From positions 2,170,001 through 2,234,000 of the forward strand of contig CANUEZ040000014.1 of NCBI GenBank assembly GCA_948099385.1: a stretch of DNA of 64,000 nt. The letters run 5' to 3'. Shown here piece by piece: positions 11,241 to 23,255 of this stretch (position 1 is its first letter; every line of letters starts with the position of its first letter). The notes beneath the pieces were generated by a model. It was not told the DNA's origin and ran no database searches. It saw only the letters and a program-made list of their open reading frames with translations. The stretch is from Fasciola hepatica. Lineage: Eukaryota; Platyhelminthes; Trematoda; Plagiorchiida; Fasciolidae. Made by a program: the position numbers and the translations under genes.

Positions 11241-13640
11241 GTCATGCCTATGAAACTACCCAGCATATCATATTCGGCGATGCAGTCAACAGATGGCTCG
11301 CGTACAGGCTGGAATCCTTCCGACTCTGTTATTGTCAGAAGCAATCGGCCAAGTGTTAGCCTTACGAATGCTGCCATTGTCTGGGTGTTTGTTCCGTCCT
11401 CTATCCTTTCCTTTCACGGCTCGCGGCAGCTACGCCTCCGAAGGTTTCGGCATCTAGTCTGTGGGAATTTCAAAATAAGGGGAAATAACCATCCCTTTCA
11501 GTCTCGAAGCCAATGGGCCACGCGTAAAGAAAGGCGAGTCAAGGAGAAGTGGGGAGTTCTTCGTACGGCGTACGTTTGCTCCCCCACTCCTCCGTAAAAA
11601 GAGAAAACGGGAAAAACACTCCCAGCTGGGAAGGTCTTGGGCTAATGCTCTCCCTCCCCTTCATAACATTTGGATTTTTGATAACAGCCTAGACCCGACC
11701 CCAAGTATGGGAAACCCAAGCATCCGGGGTAGCCTTTAGTTTTTTTTTGTCCGAACCAGTGCGGGGTGATAACACACCGCCCGAGCTTCCGACACTTGCT
11801 GGCCGTCCCCGCCTTTCTCAGTTTCAACTTTTTGGGTTCACTGAAAAACCTTTAACCAGCTCTCTGGTGTCTAAAGCAGTAGTCAGTACACGGTCGAAAC
11901 ATTTATATTATGCGACCCCTGCTCTGACGACTCCACGGTACTGATACGCCTACGGTTCAGAGCTATTGGCTGAACCTAGCCCGTATTGGTTGCCGGAATG
12001 AGGGACTTAATAGTCGCACTTTCATAGTTCATTGTCCACAACTTTACTTTTCCTATGTTCTCATCGAGTACACGCAATAATAGTGATGTCCAAAGTCAAC
12101 GATGATTTGTCTGATACATTTTTGTCCCAATTACCCAAACAAAATGTCCACGGACACTGGCTTCCTTAACAAACCTTTTTGTCATCTACTGACGGGAGCT
12201 CACCTTCACTTAGTTATCCCATCCCAGGCTGGAAATCAGCCGTCTCGTCGTGCTTTTCCTGCACTTTTCTCGTTTACTCAATTCTTACCAGGCAGAGAAC
12301 TATTCTTCAGTAACCAAGACTCACTGGTCTGCGCGTATCATCGTGGTAAGTGAAGGCCCCATTCCACCCGGAATCCATATACTTCTGATTACTCACGACC
12401 CTACGGAACATCAGCAAGTTTGCATTCACATGAAAAGTCTTTACCTTTACTCCGAGCATTTTCTTTCCTTTTCACCATTCTGTCGTCCTTGCCCACAGCT
12501 GGTACAACGACCAGACTGCTATCTTCCTTCTCTCCCGTTCCCCTTTCTAATCCCATTCTCTTCTATTGTTTTATTCCTGGTTCTCAAATGGGCCCCCACT
12601 CCTCATCCATCACTTACCAAGTGACGTATTTTGCACATCGGCTGGGTCTGCACTTGATTTCTTCCTGTCTCTATTATCACCCAACTATCCTACAAAACTC
12701 CCAGTTCCTGTCCGTTGTTTCCCATAGATATGCTCACTGGCCGTCAGATAACAAAATGCTCATCGCCTGGTTTCTACTGAAACGATAACCATGACCCACA
12801 GCCGGAAAACTCTCCAGACTGCCTCACTGTTGATCTCTTCCAGATCATTCTGGTTACCTGGATAGCCGTCAGCTAACTCGACCTTACTTCCGGATTAACA
12901 CACGGAATAAACAGTTTGATCAATCGGATTGCCAATGGTTCATACCCATACCCAAACATGCTGACGCTATAAAGGGCACCCTACAAGGCTGACCAGTGGT
13001 CACAATCCCATAGCTAGAGCTACAACCAATCATTGTAGTCTCACCGGATCGCAGAGTGGATTCCTGACACCGATCAACACTTCACACCTGCTTGATATAT
13101 ATTTGCAGTACTCCATTCCAACAGTTCAATTCACTCTGCGTTGCAGTACGAGTTTTTTGACCGGAATCTAGCCCTCGCCGCAGCGTTCCCAACCTGCTCT
13201 GCCCAGTTTGCCAACTTACTTCTTTTTGCCTGATACCTTCGCCAATCGCTGCCTGCCATCCCCTGCTATCAAGGACTATAAAACAAAATACCAGCCATCT
13301 TTAGCCAACCAGAACTTGAGTACTAACTATCTTATAACGTATACTGAAACCGTATCTTTACACTTTCGAGTTCTTATTGGTCACATCAATAGCTTTTGTC
13401 TTTAATAGTCTATTTCTCCAGCGGCTCCTCGCTGAAAGTCCGTTGTGCCTCCACACACCACTCATGCTCTTCAAAAGTACACTGCATTTCTCGTGAAGAT
13501 TTTGCCTTCGTGTGAATTCCCATTTGACATTGAAATTACTTGCGCATACATGTAAATGTGCAAGCACTCTGCTTCTTGCAGTTTCTCACCAGCCATTTCT
13601 CTTGCTATCATCCCGCTGACGGCCACGATACGCATCCATC
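11240..13640. other. No supported gene
   Basis: Open frames such as 117 codons at 11244-11597 and 124 codons at 12250-12624 show no motif that I recognise. The 12100-12800 part is pyrimidine-rich on the plus strand, like the Jockey-like elements at 51.4-57.3 kb, but I could not place EN or RT signatures. Confidence 0.45.
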
Positions 13641-13991
13641 AACGCACCTGACGAGTACAGGCTGACCGTTCATCCCTTTGGGACGGTGTCATCTCCCTTC
13701 TGTGCTAAGTTTGCCCTCCGAGAAACTCTCAAGCGTTTCGGTGTCACCAGCAATCTGCTAGGAAGAGCAATGGACCTTTCCTATGTGGACGATTTTCTGT
13801 GTTCCTCCGACGACCCAAATACTGCTATTCTTTATGTGACCAAACTGACCGCCACCTTAAAAGCCGGAAGATTCAACCTCACTAAATGGACTTCAATCAA
13901 CCAGGAGGTGCCCAATGTTATCCCGAAGTCCGAGGAAATGGAGTGCGCGAGAGAGCTTTTGGGATCCTCTTCACAAATGGAGCACACCCTT

Positions 13992-14350
13992 TGTAAGGAA
14001 CAAGTGCTGAAAATCTTTCCAAATGTTCAACGTGCTTTGTGAATTTGACTATATTCGATATTACCTTGAAATGCTTGCTCATATACAACAATTTTTCACG
14101 TCTGTTTATCCATGTGAGACATTTGAATTTGGCCTTGAACCGTTCCTGACCGTGGTGCTTGAGCCACGGGGCTTTGAACCTTTGGGTTTTACTGTGAAGT
14201 CCATTTGGCCGCATACTTGGGGTTTGCATATATTTTTACCCCATGTGAATTTCAACTAAACACCGTAGAACCTACGAATCAACCTTGTTCTGGTTTTGGG
14301 ATTCGTTTGAATTGGCTACTCCTTGCTCGATTTGCTAGAATCGATTTACT
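13992..14350 (+). mobile_element. Solo LTR of a BEL/Pao element, nested in BEL-2
   Basis: The segment begins TGTAAGGAACAAG and its first 28 bases resemble the start of the BEL-1 LTR. Its 3' part (GTAGAACCTACG through GGCTACTCCTTGCTCG) parallels the 3' part of that LTR. It is flanked by an exact 5-bp direct repeat, CCCTT at 13987-13991 and 14351-14355. The flanks are the two halves of the BEL-2 RT reading frame, which are contiguous and in frame once the segment plus one repeat is disregarded. This is the structure left by LTR-LTR recombination. The terminal bases have diverged (ends in TTTACT). Confidence 0.85.
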
Positions 14351-17300
14351 CCCTTGGAGTTCAATGGAAACCCGAAGGTGACGAATTCACATTCACTCTG
14401 GACCTGCCCAAACGACTAGCCACACGCAGAGGAACTCTGTCATCATTCTCAAGCCCCTATGATCCCCTAGGTTTCGTTTCGCCATGGGTGTTACCGAGAA
14501 AGTGCTTGCTGCATTTGCTGTGCCAGAGAGGGTCGGTCTAGGACTAACCTCTCCAGGATGACGACGATAAGCGATGGCGCGACTGGTTGCACTGCCTAGA
14601 TCAGCCTGGCGAGATGAACATGCACAAATGCTTGGCAGGGGTCAAGTGTACAAACGATGCTGGACTTCTTTTGTTTTCAGAGGCATCAGATATAGGCTAC
14701 GGGATAGTGGCCCATGGCTGCTGGGTAGACGAAAATGGTGCGCGACACTGTCAGACATTATTCTCAGAGGCGAGAGTGGCTCCACTGAAAACGGTGTTCA
14801 TTCCGAAGCTGGAACTGGCGGCAGCAGTACTGGCCGTGAAAGCCGCGAAGCTGATTAGGAGATGCTTCGTTCGAATAAACTGGGACCCAAACTTTTGGAC
14901 GGGCTTAGCCGCAGCACTACGTTACATAAACAACACTACAACTCGTTCTAACACTTTCGTGGCCAACAGACTCACTATAATCCACGAGTCGACTAAAACC
15001 GATCAATGGCACTATGTACAATCCGCCAGTAACCCGGCCGACTTTTGCTTTAGGGGCCTGAAAACACTAGCAAGGTTGCGAACGTGGACAACGGGACTGG
15101 ACTTCCTAAGTGCATCTAAAGAGATGTAGCCAACGCTACCAATACCTAAGCCTGATGATAGCGATATCGAGACCAAAAGACTGATACTGGCTACAGACTC
15201 CGCGGAAAGAGTGCCACTTCGCCGACTGGATAGAAATAACAAGTGCCGTGGTCTGTTGGACGCGATACAAAGTACTCCTATTGATTTTGGAAGGCACACG
15301 ACCACGGATAACAATAAAAGTGGGGACGACACCACGGGACGAGCTGAACCAAACCGAACTTGACGTTCTACGCCTACTACAACTAGAGGCCCTCCCCTTC
15401 GAGACCGGCGAGCTAGTCAGGATAGATGATAACATCAAAGGAAGCAGGCTGCTGCACAGCAGTATCCGAAGACTAAACCCTATGTGAGCCAAAGAGCTAC
15501 TGATAGTTGGAGGGCGGCTGACGAATTCAAATCTAGAGTACGAAACAAAACACCCCATAATAATCCCTGGTGACCACCGCATAACGAGATGCCTGATAGA
15601 CTATGTACATCGAGAAGAAGGACACGCAGGTTTGAACCATTTGTTGAATAATATACGTCGACGATTTTTGGTTACAAAGGGACCAGTGAGGGTCATGCGA
15701 GTCATAGGCAACTGCACCAATTGTCGCTGCTGGATGGCTGTAGCAGGCCAACAAATGATGACCCCCCCCCCTCCAGCCGTGGAGTTCAACCGGGATGGCG
15801 CCCGTTCGTGGAAAATAGTGTCCATTACTTCGGCCCGATTCTTGTGCGATAGCGAAGGAGCACCCAAAAGAGGTATGGCTGCCTGATGACATGTTTACAA
15901 TCCACAGCAGTCCATCTTAAAGTAGTGCATAATATGACCACCGATTCATTTTTAATGGCCTTTCAAAGGTTCATCGCGAGGCAGGCGTCCCCAAGAATGT
16001 ACACTCAGACAATGGCTCGGACTTCGTTGAAGCCCATAAGGAGTTAGAGGAATGGTGGAGCTACCTGGACCACGCCAAAATAAAAAACAGGACCGTAGCA
16101 AAGAGGATAGAATGGCACTTAAGCCCACCCTATGCCAGTCATCGCAGTGGCGTTTGGGAAAGGCTGATACGATCCACTAGGAAAATACTCATGGCCCTGA
16201 CCTCACAACGAAACGAAGATGACGGGACGCTGACTACTTTACTAACGGAAGTGGAACGCATATTGAACAACGGACTCCTGTCACCGACTGCCCCATACCC
16301 GTAAGGCGAACCGGCTCTCACTTCCAAAGACCTGTTATCATTGCGGTCAAAGGTAGGAGCAATCACACCTAAAACCCTACTAGGAGCGTACATCGTTGGA
16401 TGAAAACGAGTGAACCACCTGGCACAGGCTTTTGGGAAAGGTTGGACGAGGGAGTACTTACCGACCCTGCGGCTTCGGCAAAAGTAGATTTCCAAACAGA
16501 GGTCACTGAGACGTGGCGATGTGATCATCCTCGTGAAGAGCCACTTACATAAATACGAATGGCCAATTGGAGTGATTAAGGACCGCCGTACAGGAATCGA
16601 TGGCATCGTGCATACGGTGGTGGTGAGAACGAACAAAGAAGTATTGCGAGACATCCGTAAGACATGTCTGCTAGAAGTTGACAAGGGCGAGGGCTGAGTC
16701 AACGCTACATACTTAGCTAAAATGAAGTCTACTGACACCAACTGAATTTTTTTGTTTACCCCTCATGCATTTTCCTGTAGGTCCCAACCCTTCACACGGT
16801 CTTTGAAGTATGTTTTTATCTAGGTTTATACAGTGTCCACGATGAACAATGGAGTTAGTTGTCCAAACCCTAATTTATCACACAACACGATATTGTTTGT
16901 GAAGTTGCGGAAACTCTTAACCAAGGGCTCGTTGACCGTTTGTAGAAATATCTCTATTTCCGAGGCCTCCAATTTGTAGTATTATCCAACCTGTGTTCAA
17001 GTGGATATAAGTTGCGAGTCAAACATTCTTCTAATGTTGATAACACTGCACGCTGAGACCCTGACGTTTGAGTACCCTGTAGCCACCTCGGTTCTTCATT
17101 AGGAATTCTCCGTCTTCGTCTTGCTTGGGGAGTATTTTTCCTCTACATCCCATAATCTGTTTACGCATTCCGATCACGTCGAAGTCCTTTTTCGTGTGCG
17201 GATAATGTCGTATAACCCTCAGACGAAGCCCTAAGGCATAGAGGTATGCAGCATAACCCCAGGAAAAACTGCAAGCTTATCTGCTACCGGCCAACTAAAG

Positions 17301-17419
17301 ATAAAGCCCACGGCGACTCACATATGGGCTGACTTTAGGGTCTAAGGAGTCTATGGAAAATCAGTACCTCTAATTACTCCTTGGATGTTGACCGTTTCAT
17401 GGGAGGATTTGGTGGGTGG

Positions 17420-17784
17420 TGTAACGTACGTGCGTGGAAACGCTCCCCGACCGTTGTCATATACTTGTATTTTTGAGATTATGCTCTTTGTCTTATTCAC
17501 CTTCGAATAAGTACAGCATGCATCAATCACTACACTTCAACGTTTGTTTATATTTTATTTATGTGAAGTGGCATAATTTTGATTTGAACTTGGACTGCCG
17601 TGACGGTGGTACCTGACATTGGTCTCTGTTGAACTCTGGTCCTCGGTGCTAGACGTTGTGGCCGTACACTTGAGGTTCTTACATATTTATTTGTACATAA
17701 TTTGTTAATCCAGTAGCGTAGAAGCTACTAATCAATCTCGTCCTGATTTCGAGATTCTTTTGAATTAGCTACGCGTTATTCACA
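17420..17784 (+). repeat. 3' LTR of BEL-2
   Basis: It starts TGTAACGTACGTGCGTGG, directly after GGGAGGATTTGGTGGGTGG. That matches the polypurine-like tract before the BEL-1 3' LTR at 28927-28947. The end, about 17784, is set by similarity of TAGCTACGC..TTCACA to the BEL-1 LTR end GGCTACGC...TTACA. Identity to the BEL-1 LTR is only moderate, so this is an older or different subfamily. Confidence 0.75.
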
Positions 17785-17808
17785 TTCGGACTAACCGGAA
17801 CAACCCTC

Positions 17809-17990
17809 TCACGTTCAGCACCCAATAGGTACTTATACCGCTTCGAATGAGACTGCAGTCTCAAGCTCAAGCCAGTAGCCCATTGGCTCTGTTACGTCCT
17901 CGTATGAGAATGCTGCCTCACGTTCAAGTCAACAGAGCACTCCCACAATCACTTCCGGGAATGAGGCTCCCGTCTCACGTTCTGGTCGGA
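17809..17990 (+). repeat. 57-bp imperfect tandem repeat, about three units
   Basis: The block CTCACGTTC (once CTCAAGCTC) recurs at 17809, 17860, 17917 and 17974, with spacings of 51, 57 and 57 bp. A second shared block (GAATGAGACTGC / TATGAGAATGCTGC / GAATGAGGCTCC) keeps the same phase. Because 57 is divisible by three, the open frame 17847-18092 repeats with a 19-residue period (MRLQSQ.., MRMLPH.., MRLPSH..). No protein family was recognised, so coding status is doubtful. Confidence 0.7.
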
Positions 17991-18560
17991 AGATCGATTG
18001 CCCAGAGAGTTTACTCCACTGGGTCAAACACGATCCCAATCATGGCATTTCGCAATTGTAACCTTCGTGTTTATCTTTTCGACACTATTTAACGTACACC
18101 ACTGGTTATCACTATATGACAATCAAGTCCATTGTGGTTGCTAAACCACTTTTCCATCTCATTTTGTTTCATGAAACCTCCCCACATGGTACGTTACCCT
18201 GGTTCCACGAACTGCGAAGAGTTTTGACACCAACGTTTGCATTCTGTTTCGGCCCCATGGTCGTCGTTTCTGCCAGTGACGAACCTACCGATTTGACTCC
18301 TGGATCTCATATAGGTTAACGGCTATCCGATGCCGGACGCTATCGTTGTAGAATACCGGATGGCGATTCACGCAACCGATGTCACTGGCAACGAATCTCG
18401 CTTACTCTCGACCATCATTCTAAGGTTCCTGCATACCACGGATTCTGCCCGTCAGCATCCTACAGCACGGCTGCATTCAAGTATTATGCACGCATTCACG
18501 AGCACGAATGTCGTTTGTATGCCTTCATATCTCTGACATTTTTCGAAAGCTTTCCACGCT
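17990..18560. other. No supported gene
   Basis: Three short plus-strand open frames (17847-18092, 18116-18319, 18330-18536) follow each other closely but in different frames and without motifs. I see nothing else here. Confidence 0.45.
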
Positions 18561-18985
18561 TCCTAGTGCGGAGCTGCTATAATAAATTCAATCATTCTGA
18601 GAAAATGACCTTTTTCTGGACATCATTTTGGATCTATTTTCTCTACAATCTTTTCTGACGTTTGACATTGACCTCATTGTTTAGTTCGGTGGCGTACATT
18701 TTACTGGGCTGACGTTTCCGAGGTTTCCGTTGACCTCTTTTTGAGTCGCTTTCACTTTCGGCACTTCGCAGATTGTACGAGCTTGCGTTCTGCTCTCTAC
18801 CCGGCCCTTGAGTTCATACCTATTTGGTGTACTCCTCGTATGGGTGCTGTTGCGGTGCCATGATATATAGAATGCACCTTTACATCTGTCAAAGTAATTG
18901 CGTCTTTCCTATTCGTCCGATGTTAGGGACTACTTTGGTACTCCGCCGTCAGGCCGAATAGGAGACATGTTCACTAGTCACGCTC
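18560..18985 (+). repeat. Dispersed repeat R1, copy 2
   Basis: It aligns as the reverse complement of 7725-8160 over about 420 bp, with scattered substitutions and small indels. It is followed immediately by a CR1-type RT C-terminal fragment. In copy 1, by contrast, the RT fragment lies on the other side in repeat orientation. Confidence 0.7.
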
Positions 18986-19270
18986 GTTAGTCTTTCACAC
19001 GTCCGTCACACCATCCGAGGCTATCTACGACTAGAATCACAAGAGATCCTTCAGCTGCGCAGACCCTCTCTTACACGGTGATACTCACGGACACCCTTCA
19101 AGTTGGGATCTATTGCCTTTCCGCTGATACACCGCCCGTCCCGAAGAAGCACCAACGATTGGAACTCGCTGCCAGCGGAAGTGGTGGGGAAGGTTCACGA
19201 TTCAACCTTCAAACGAAAACTAGACGACTTTCTGACTGATAAGTCGTGTGGTTTTCTTTCTTGAGACCAC
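18985..19270 (+). mobile_element. CR1-like RT C-terminal fragment
   Basis: At 19150-19264 the plus frame reads the terminal block of CR1 ORF2: RSTNDWNSLPAEVV followed by a ..STFKRKLDDFL block, then a stop at 19262-19264. The preceding 150 bp resemble the connection region (RLRRPSL..., RTPFKL). It is a truncated 3' end with nothing of the palm. Confidence 0.75.
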
Positions 19271-19319
19271 ATCCAAGAGCTATAGTGACCAGGCTCACAC
19301 GGGAGGTTTCCATCTACCT

Positions 19320-22156
19320 CTAATTCTGAAGACTATAGACTGAAGTCCCCGCAGGAATTGTGCCCCAGTGTACAACGGCCCAAAAGGGAATAATCAACGC
19401 AGGCCACCTGGCAGAACGTGCCGCCATATAGTACACAATTTCCTGCAACTTAGGGGGGAGTGGGGGGAACTACTGACTAGAACGAACGGATCGGTGGTTG
19501 AAGCTGCCAAGGAGACATGGCTGAAAAAGTACCAGAGCTTCATGCGACTTCGTGGCTACACCACCCACAAACAAGACAAAATAGACAGTGGGCTTGATGG
19601 AGGAGTACTACTTCTCGAGGGGGCTGATTATAATCGGCGGGAGGCTCCGTTTACACTTGTCCCACCCAACATACAAGCCACCGCATGTTGCTTTTGCCTA
19701 GGCCGATGGCCGGTAGGGATGGCCTGAGTCTATAGAGCCCCGCAAGCAGACGAGGAGGAATATTCTAAACTATTCCAGCTTCTACTGATGGTGTTGACTA
19801 GATCACAGAGCCCTATCGTGTCAGGAGACATGAACCTCCTAGAAATAAATTGGGACGAGGAATGTGCCCCTAGAAGAACCACTTGAAATGCTCTGGTGAC
19901 TTGGCTTCACAACCACACCCTCACAAAATATGTAAGAGTATCAACGCGCTTCAGCGACGAGCAACTTTCTTCTACATTGGATCTGCTGGTAACCAGGCAT
20001 TGATCTGAAGCCACCTCTTTGGTGATTGAGCAGCCACTTGGGAAGAAAGATCGTAAAGTCCTGCGTGCGATGTTCACTGTGGAGCACATCAAACCACAAT
20101 CTAAGCTGGTCCGCAACTACGATAGAAGGGATGAAGACCAAATGAGGGTAAAGGCACGAAGCATATGTTGGTACCCGGAAGCCCCGGAGCCATCTGTGGA
20201 GGATAGATGTAAGGCAATAAGATCCGGGCTAGTAAGCTTGACAGAAGAGTTTTCCGTGTTATCACAACAAGGAAAAACGAGCTGGCCGCCCTGGCGAAAG
20301 CGCAGGATTGCGACGGCTTTAACTGTTCGCAAAGGTCTATGGGCCCTTCACAAACTTCATAGCACACACTACGCGCTGGCCGCTTGCAATTCGACCAGGA
20401 ACAGGGCACAAGCCTTGCAACGAGAAGCAAAGAACGAGTATGAAAAGAAACTAGCCAGCAATGTGAAAGCGGACCAGAAAGTGTTCTTCGCTAATGAGCA
20501 GTCTAGGGAAATGACACGTGAGAGCGCAGGAGCCTTGGAGATGTCGGACCGGAGCATTGCTCTAGGTGATGAAGAAGAGGCGGAAACCTTACTTGGATTC
20601 TTTAAGAGTGTGTATCTTCAGGACCAGATGCTTTGCGCGGCGGGGTCGGATGTAGAAAGTACGCCAGTGCTTTAGGAGCTTACTGTCGGTGAGGACTAAG
20701 TGCTCCACTCACTCAAGTCTTTTTGCAAGCAAAAGGCAGCCGGACTGGATACCATCCACCCGGCGATTGTTCATTCTCTTTCCGATATCATATCAGGGGT
20801 TATTATCCAGCAGTATGAAGCATCCCTGAGGGAGGGTGAGCTGCCCGAGGATTGGCTTAAGGCCATTTCTGTAGCAAAGCATAAGACAGGATCCAGGCCG
20901 AAGGCGGAGAATTTGAGACCGGTCGGCCTAACATCAGCGTTGTGTAACTGCTTGGAATGTATGACCAGAAAACAATTGTGCCTCCGTCTGGTTATTAATG
21001 ACCTACCGATATCTGCACAACATGGGTTTGTTAAAAAAACGGTGTTTGACAAACCTACTGATGTTCTTAGATGAGACAACAAGACGGATAAATGGAGGCA
21101 CAGTAGTGGAGATTTGTTAGTTGGATTTCAGTAAGGCTTTCGATTCATTGAATCATCCCCTGCTGGACCATAAATTGCAGACCTTTGGTATAGACGGGAA
21201 AGCAAGAGATGGGGTGCACACTTTCTAACGAATCGTAGCTTCTGTATCAAGGTGGGCGATTGTCTATCAAGGCCGAAGGGGGTTACCAGGGGTGTGCCGC
21301 GGGGTTCAGTACTGGGGCCTTTGCTTTTTCTCGTGCGTATAAATGACTCATTAGAAGAATCGAGCAACCGTGTTCCATCTTCGCAGATGATGTGAAGATA
21401 GCTGGAAGCGATTTAGCTTAAGATAAAAAAAAAGCTGTGCTCAGATGGGCAGAACAATGGGATTTACCGCTGAATCTCGCCAAACATAAATTCCTGACCA
21501 CTAATGCAGACGAAACGGGCGGTATTCCGTTTGAAAGAGTGTCGGAGGTAAAGTGCCTAGGTGTGATAGTCACACAGGAGTTCAAGCCTTCGAGGCACTT
21601 CCACAGATCTGCCGACATGGCCAGAGGTGTACTAACTAGAGTAAGCAATATTGTCACATGCAAAAATCCAAGAGTCTTCATCCCGTTTACAAGGTTTTGG
21701 TGCGACCTTTCCTGGAGTATACGGTTCAGGCTTGGGCTCCCTTTTATCGCAAGGATATGGAGTGGTTGGAGGGGATACAGCGACTTTCAACTAGAATGAT
21801 CACCGGTCAGAGAGGGAAGCCTTACCCCAAGCTTCTAGAAGATATTAATCTATTCCTTTTAGAGCGGTGTAGAGGCCAAGGTGGCCTTATAGAAGCGTCC
21901 AGGATCAAAAAGGATCTGTCGGGTATAGACATAGGTATTTGTTCGTCTCTGTCCCTGATCGCGGCACCAAAAGACACAGTCTTAATCCACAGAAGGCATG
22001 CTTAGGGCAGGGTATACGGGCCAAATGTTTTGCTAGGGGTTGTACCTATGTGGAATAGGCTGTCTGAGGATGCTTTGGAAGCAGCAACGCACCAACTTTC
22101 AAGAAGACCCTAGGTTCATTCTGGAACACAGCGTCCCCATGGCTAGCTGTGTCAAC
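19320..22156 (+). mobile_element. CR1-like element CR1-A0, near full-length ORF2, decayed
   Basis: The apurinic endonuclease domain is recognisable from 19330: DYRLKSP.., then Y-R-A-P-Q near 19735, S-G-D-M-N-L-L near 19820 (the GDFN motif) and L-D-L-L-V-T-R near 19980. The linker is open at 20019-20675. RT follows: AGLDTIHP (20735), LPEDW, LRPVGLTSALC (20930), AQHGF (21015), a decayed motif A at 21120, G-V-P-R-G-S-V-L-G-P near 21290 and the catalytic F-A-D-D at 21380-21391. The C-terminus has VRPFLEYTVQAWAP near 21700 and MWNRLSEDALEAA at about 22050-22090. Several frameshifts and stops make it non-coding. Confidence 0.8.
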
Positions 22157-22691
22157 GAGTGGTGGAGTCACAAGCTCCTTTTTTTCGTCAAAGAACTTAT
22201 ATATTTGAAGGTGATGCTGCCTTGCAAATTCCGCCTTTCAGGCAAAGCTTTCAAAGCGCTGTGTAAAAAGGTCAGGGAAACTTGCCGACAACACAAAGAT
22301 CTCAACGCTCTATCGGTCTCGACCACCCTCGTCCTGTGGAGGATGGAATGAACTGAACCGTGGCAGATCAGGCGACAGAGGAGCTGAGCAGAGACGTACC
22401 TGCCGTTCTCAACTGGGCACAGAAGCGGGGCTCGGCTCTCAATGCTAGGAAGAACCACTAGTTGTCACGGCCAGCGACAATTCTGATAGTTGCGCACGAC
22501 CAAGGCCCATTTATTACAGAGGCAGTAAACAGGGTAAAAGGCCTTGGAATTTTGGTGACCTCTGACCTCAAGTGGTCGGATCAGTGGGCAGCGGCTGCAA
22601 AGAAGGCACGCGGTGAGCCCTCAAGGTTCAGATTGGCATTTTCGTGCGCACAGCCAAGGGTTTTCATGCCAGCATACATGTCCATACTCAG
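22157..22691 (+). mobile_element. CR1-A1 left part (RT palm to thumb), split by BEL-1
   Basis: Shifted frames give a decayed FADNTKI (motif C), a VPAVLNWAQKRG-like block at about 22400 and then an open frame 22462-22691. That frame has KGLGILVTSDLKWSDQ and ARG..FRLAF..R...F.P, typical of the CR1 thumb region. The element stops abruptly at 22691, where the BEL-1 5' LTR starts. Its continuation (LEDCVWAWSPSYKKD) is found just after the BEL-1 3' LTR. Confidence 0.8.
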
Positions 22692-23068
22692 TGCAACGAC
22701 CGATCGTGGAAAATCTCCCTAAAACCTTTGCGATTCAGTGTTTTTCTTAACATCACTCACTTGCTTACACTATTGACGTGTCTTTACGAACTGTTTGTTT
22801 CTATGGACCAATTGTTGTTTGTTCGCGCCCAGAGCGCTACTTTGTCATATCCTTGTTCTGGACCTGCGTGATGCACGTGCTTTTTGCTCACACGCTGCAA
22901 TTCGGTTTTTCGTTTGTTGAGTCCTTGTGATCTCATTACTGAGGTTTGTATCTGTTTGGTGTCGTTGTTCATCCAAAAATTTAGTATCGTAGAATATCAC
23001 GGATAATTGCCTTTTGGTTTCGGGATCCGTTGCGAATTTGGCTACGCATTGCTCAAACGTGTGTTACA
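22692..23068 (+). repeat. BEL-1 5' LTR
   Basis: It is 377 bp long. It differs from the 3' LTR by C for T at its third base (22694) and A for G near the end (CTCAAACG versus CTCGAACG). It should carry the element's promoter and polyadenylation signals, but I could not pick out a specific TATA box or AATAAA. Confidence 0.95.
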
Positions 23069-23255
23069 ATACTCAATGGACCAATTTGTAACGAGGAAAA
23101 ACATGCAAAATGCCAAGGGAAGGATCGAGAACATTGGACTTTGGACAGGAAGTAACGCGGCTAGTCACTGGGGCGGTTTTGGGTAAATTTGATTCTTTAG
23201 GTAATATTAGATCGCTCATCCTGTCAGTGCTAGTTCTTGTGTTACTGAGGGAAAT

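Larger units (their letters stand above)
13645..17784 (+). mobile_element. BEL/Pao LTR retrotransposon BEL-2, 5'-truncated and decayed
   Basis: The copy starts within the RT palm (H-P-F-G-T-V-S-S-P-F-C-A, then the catalytic Y-V-D-D at 13782-13793). After the solo LTR at 13992-14350 it resumes with LGVQW and DPLGFVSPW. RNase H follows at 14590-15130 (SEASDIGYG, PKLELAAAVLA, SNPADFC). The integrase zinc-binding region, decayed core and a DNGSDF motif lie at 15540-16060. The C-terminal DUF5641-like region ends near 16696. About 720 bp of non-coding sequence then leads to a purine-rich tract and the 3' LTR at 17420. Motif order is diagnostic of Pao-type pol. It is related to BEL-1 at 22.7-29.3 kb but clearly diverged, with multiple stops and frameshifts. 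No gag or 5' LTR was found. Confidence 0.85.

Noticed and set aside
16139..16741. 200-codon minus-strand open frame
   Set aside because: It is the antisense shadow of the BEL-2 integrase C-terminal region, whose plus-strand motifs are recognisable.
23077..23095. BEL-1 primer-binding site naming a specific tRNA
   Set aside because: A TGG follows the LTR after 8 bases, but I cannot match the next bases to a particular tRNA 3' end by eye.
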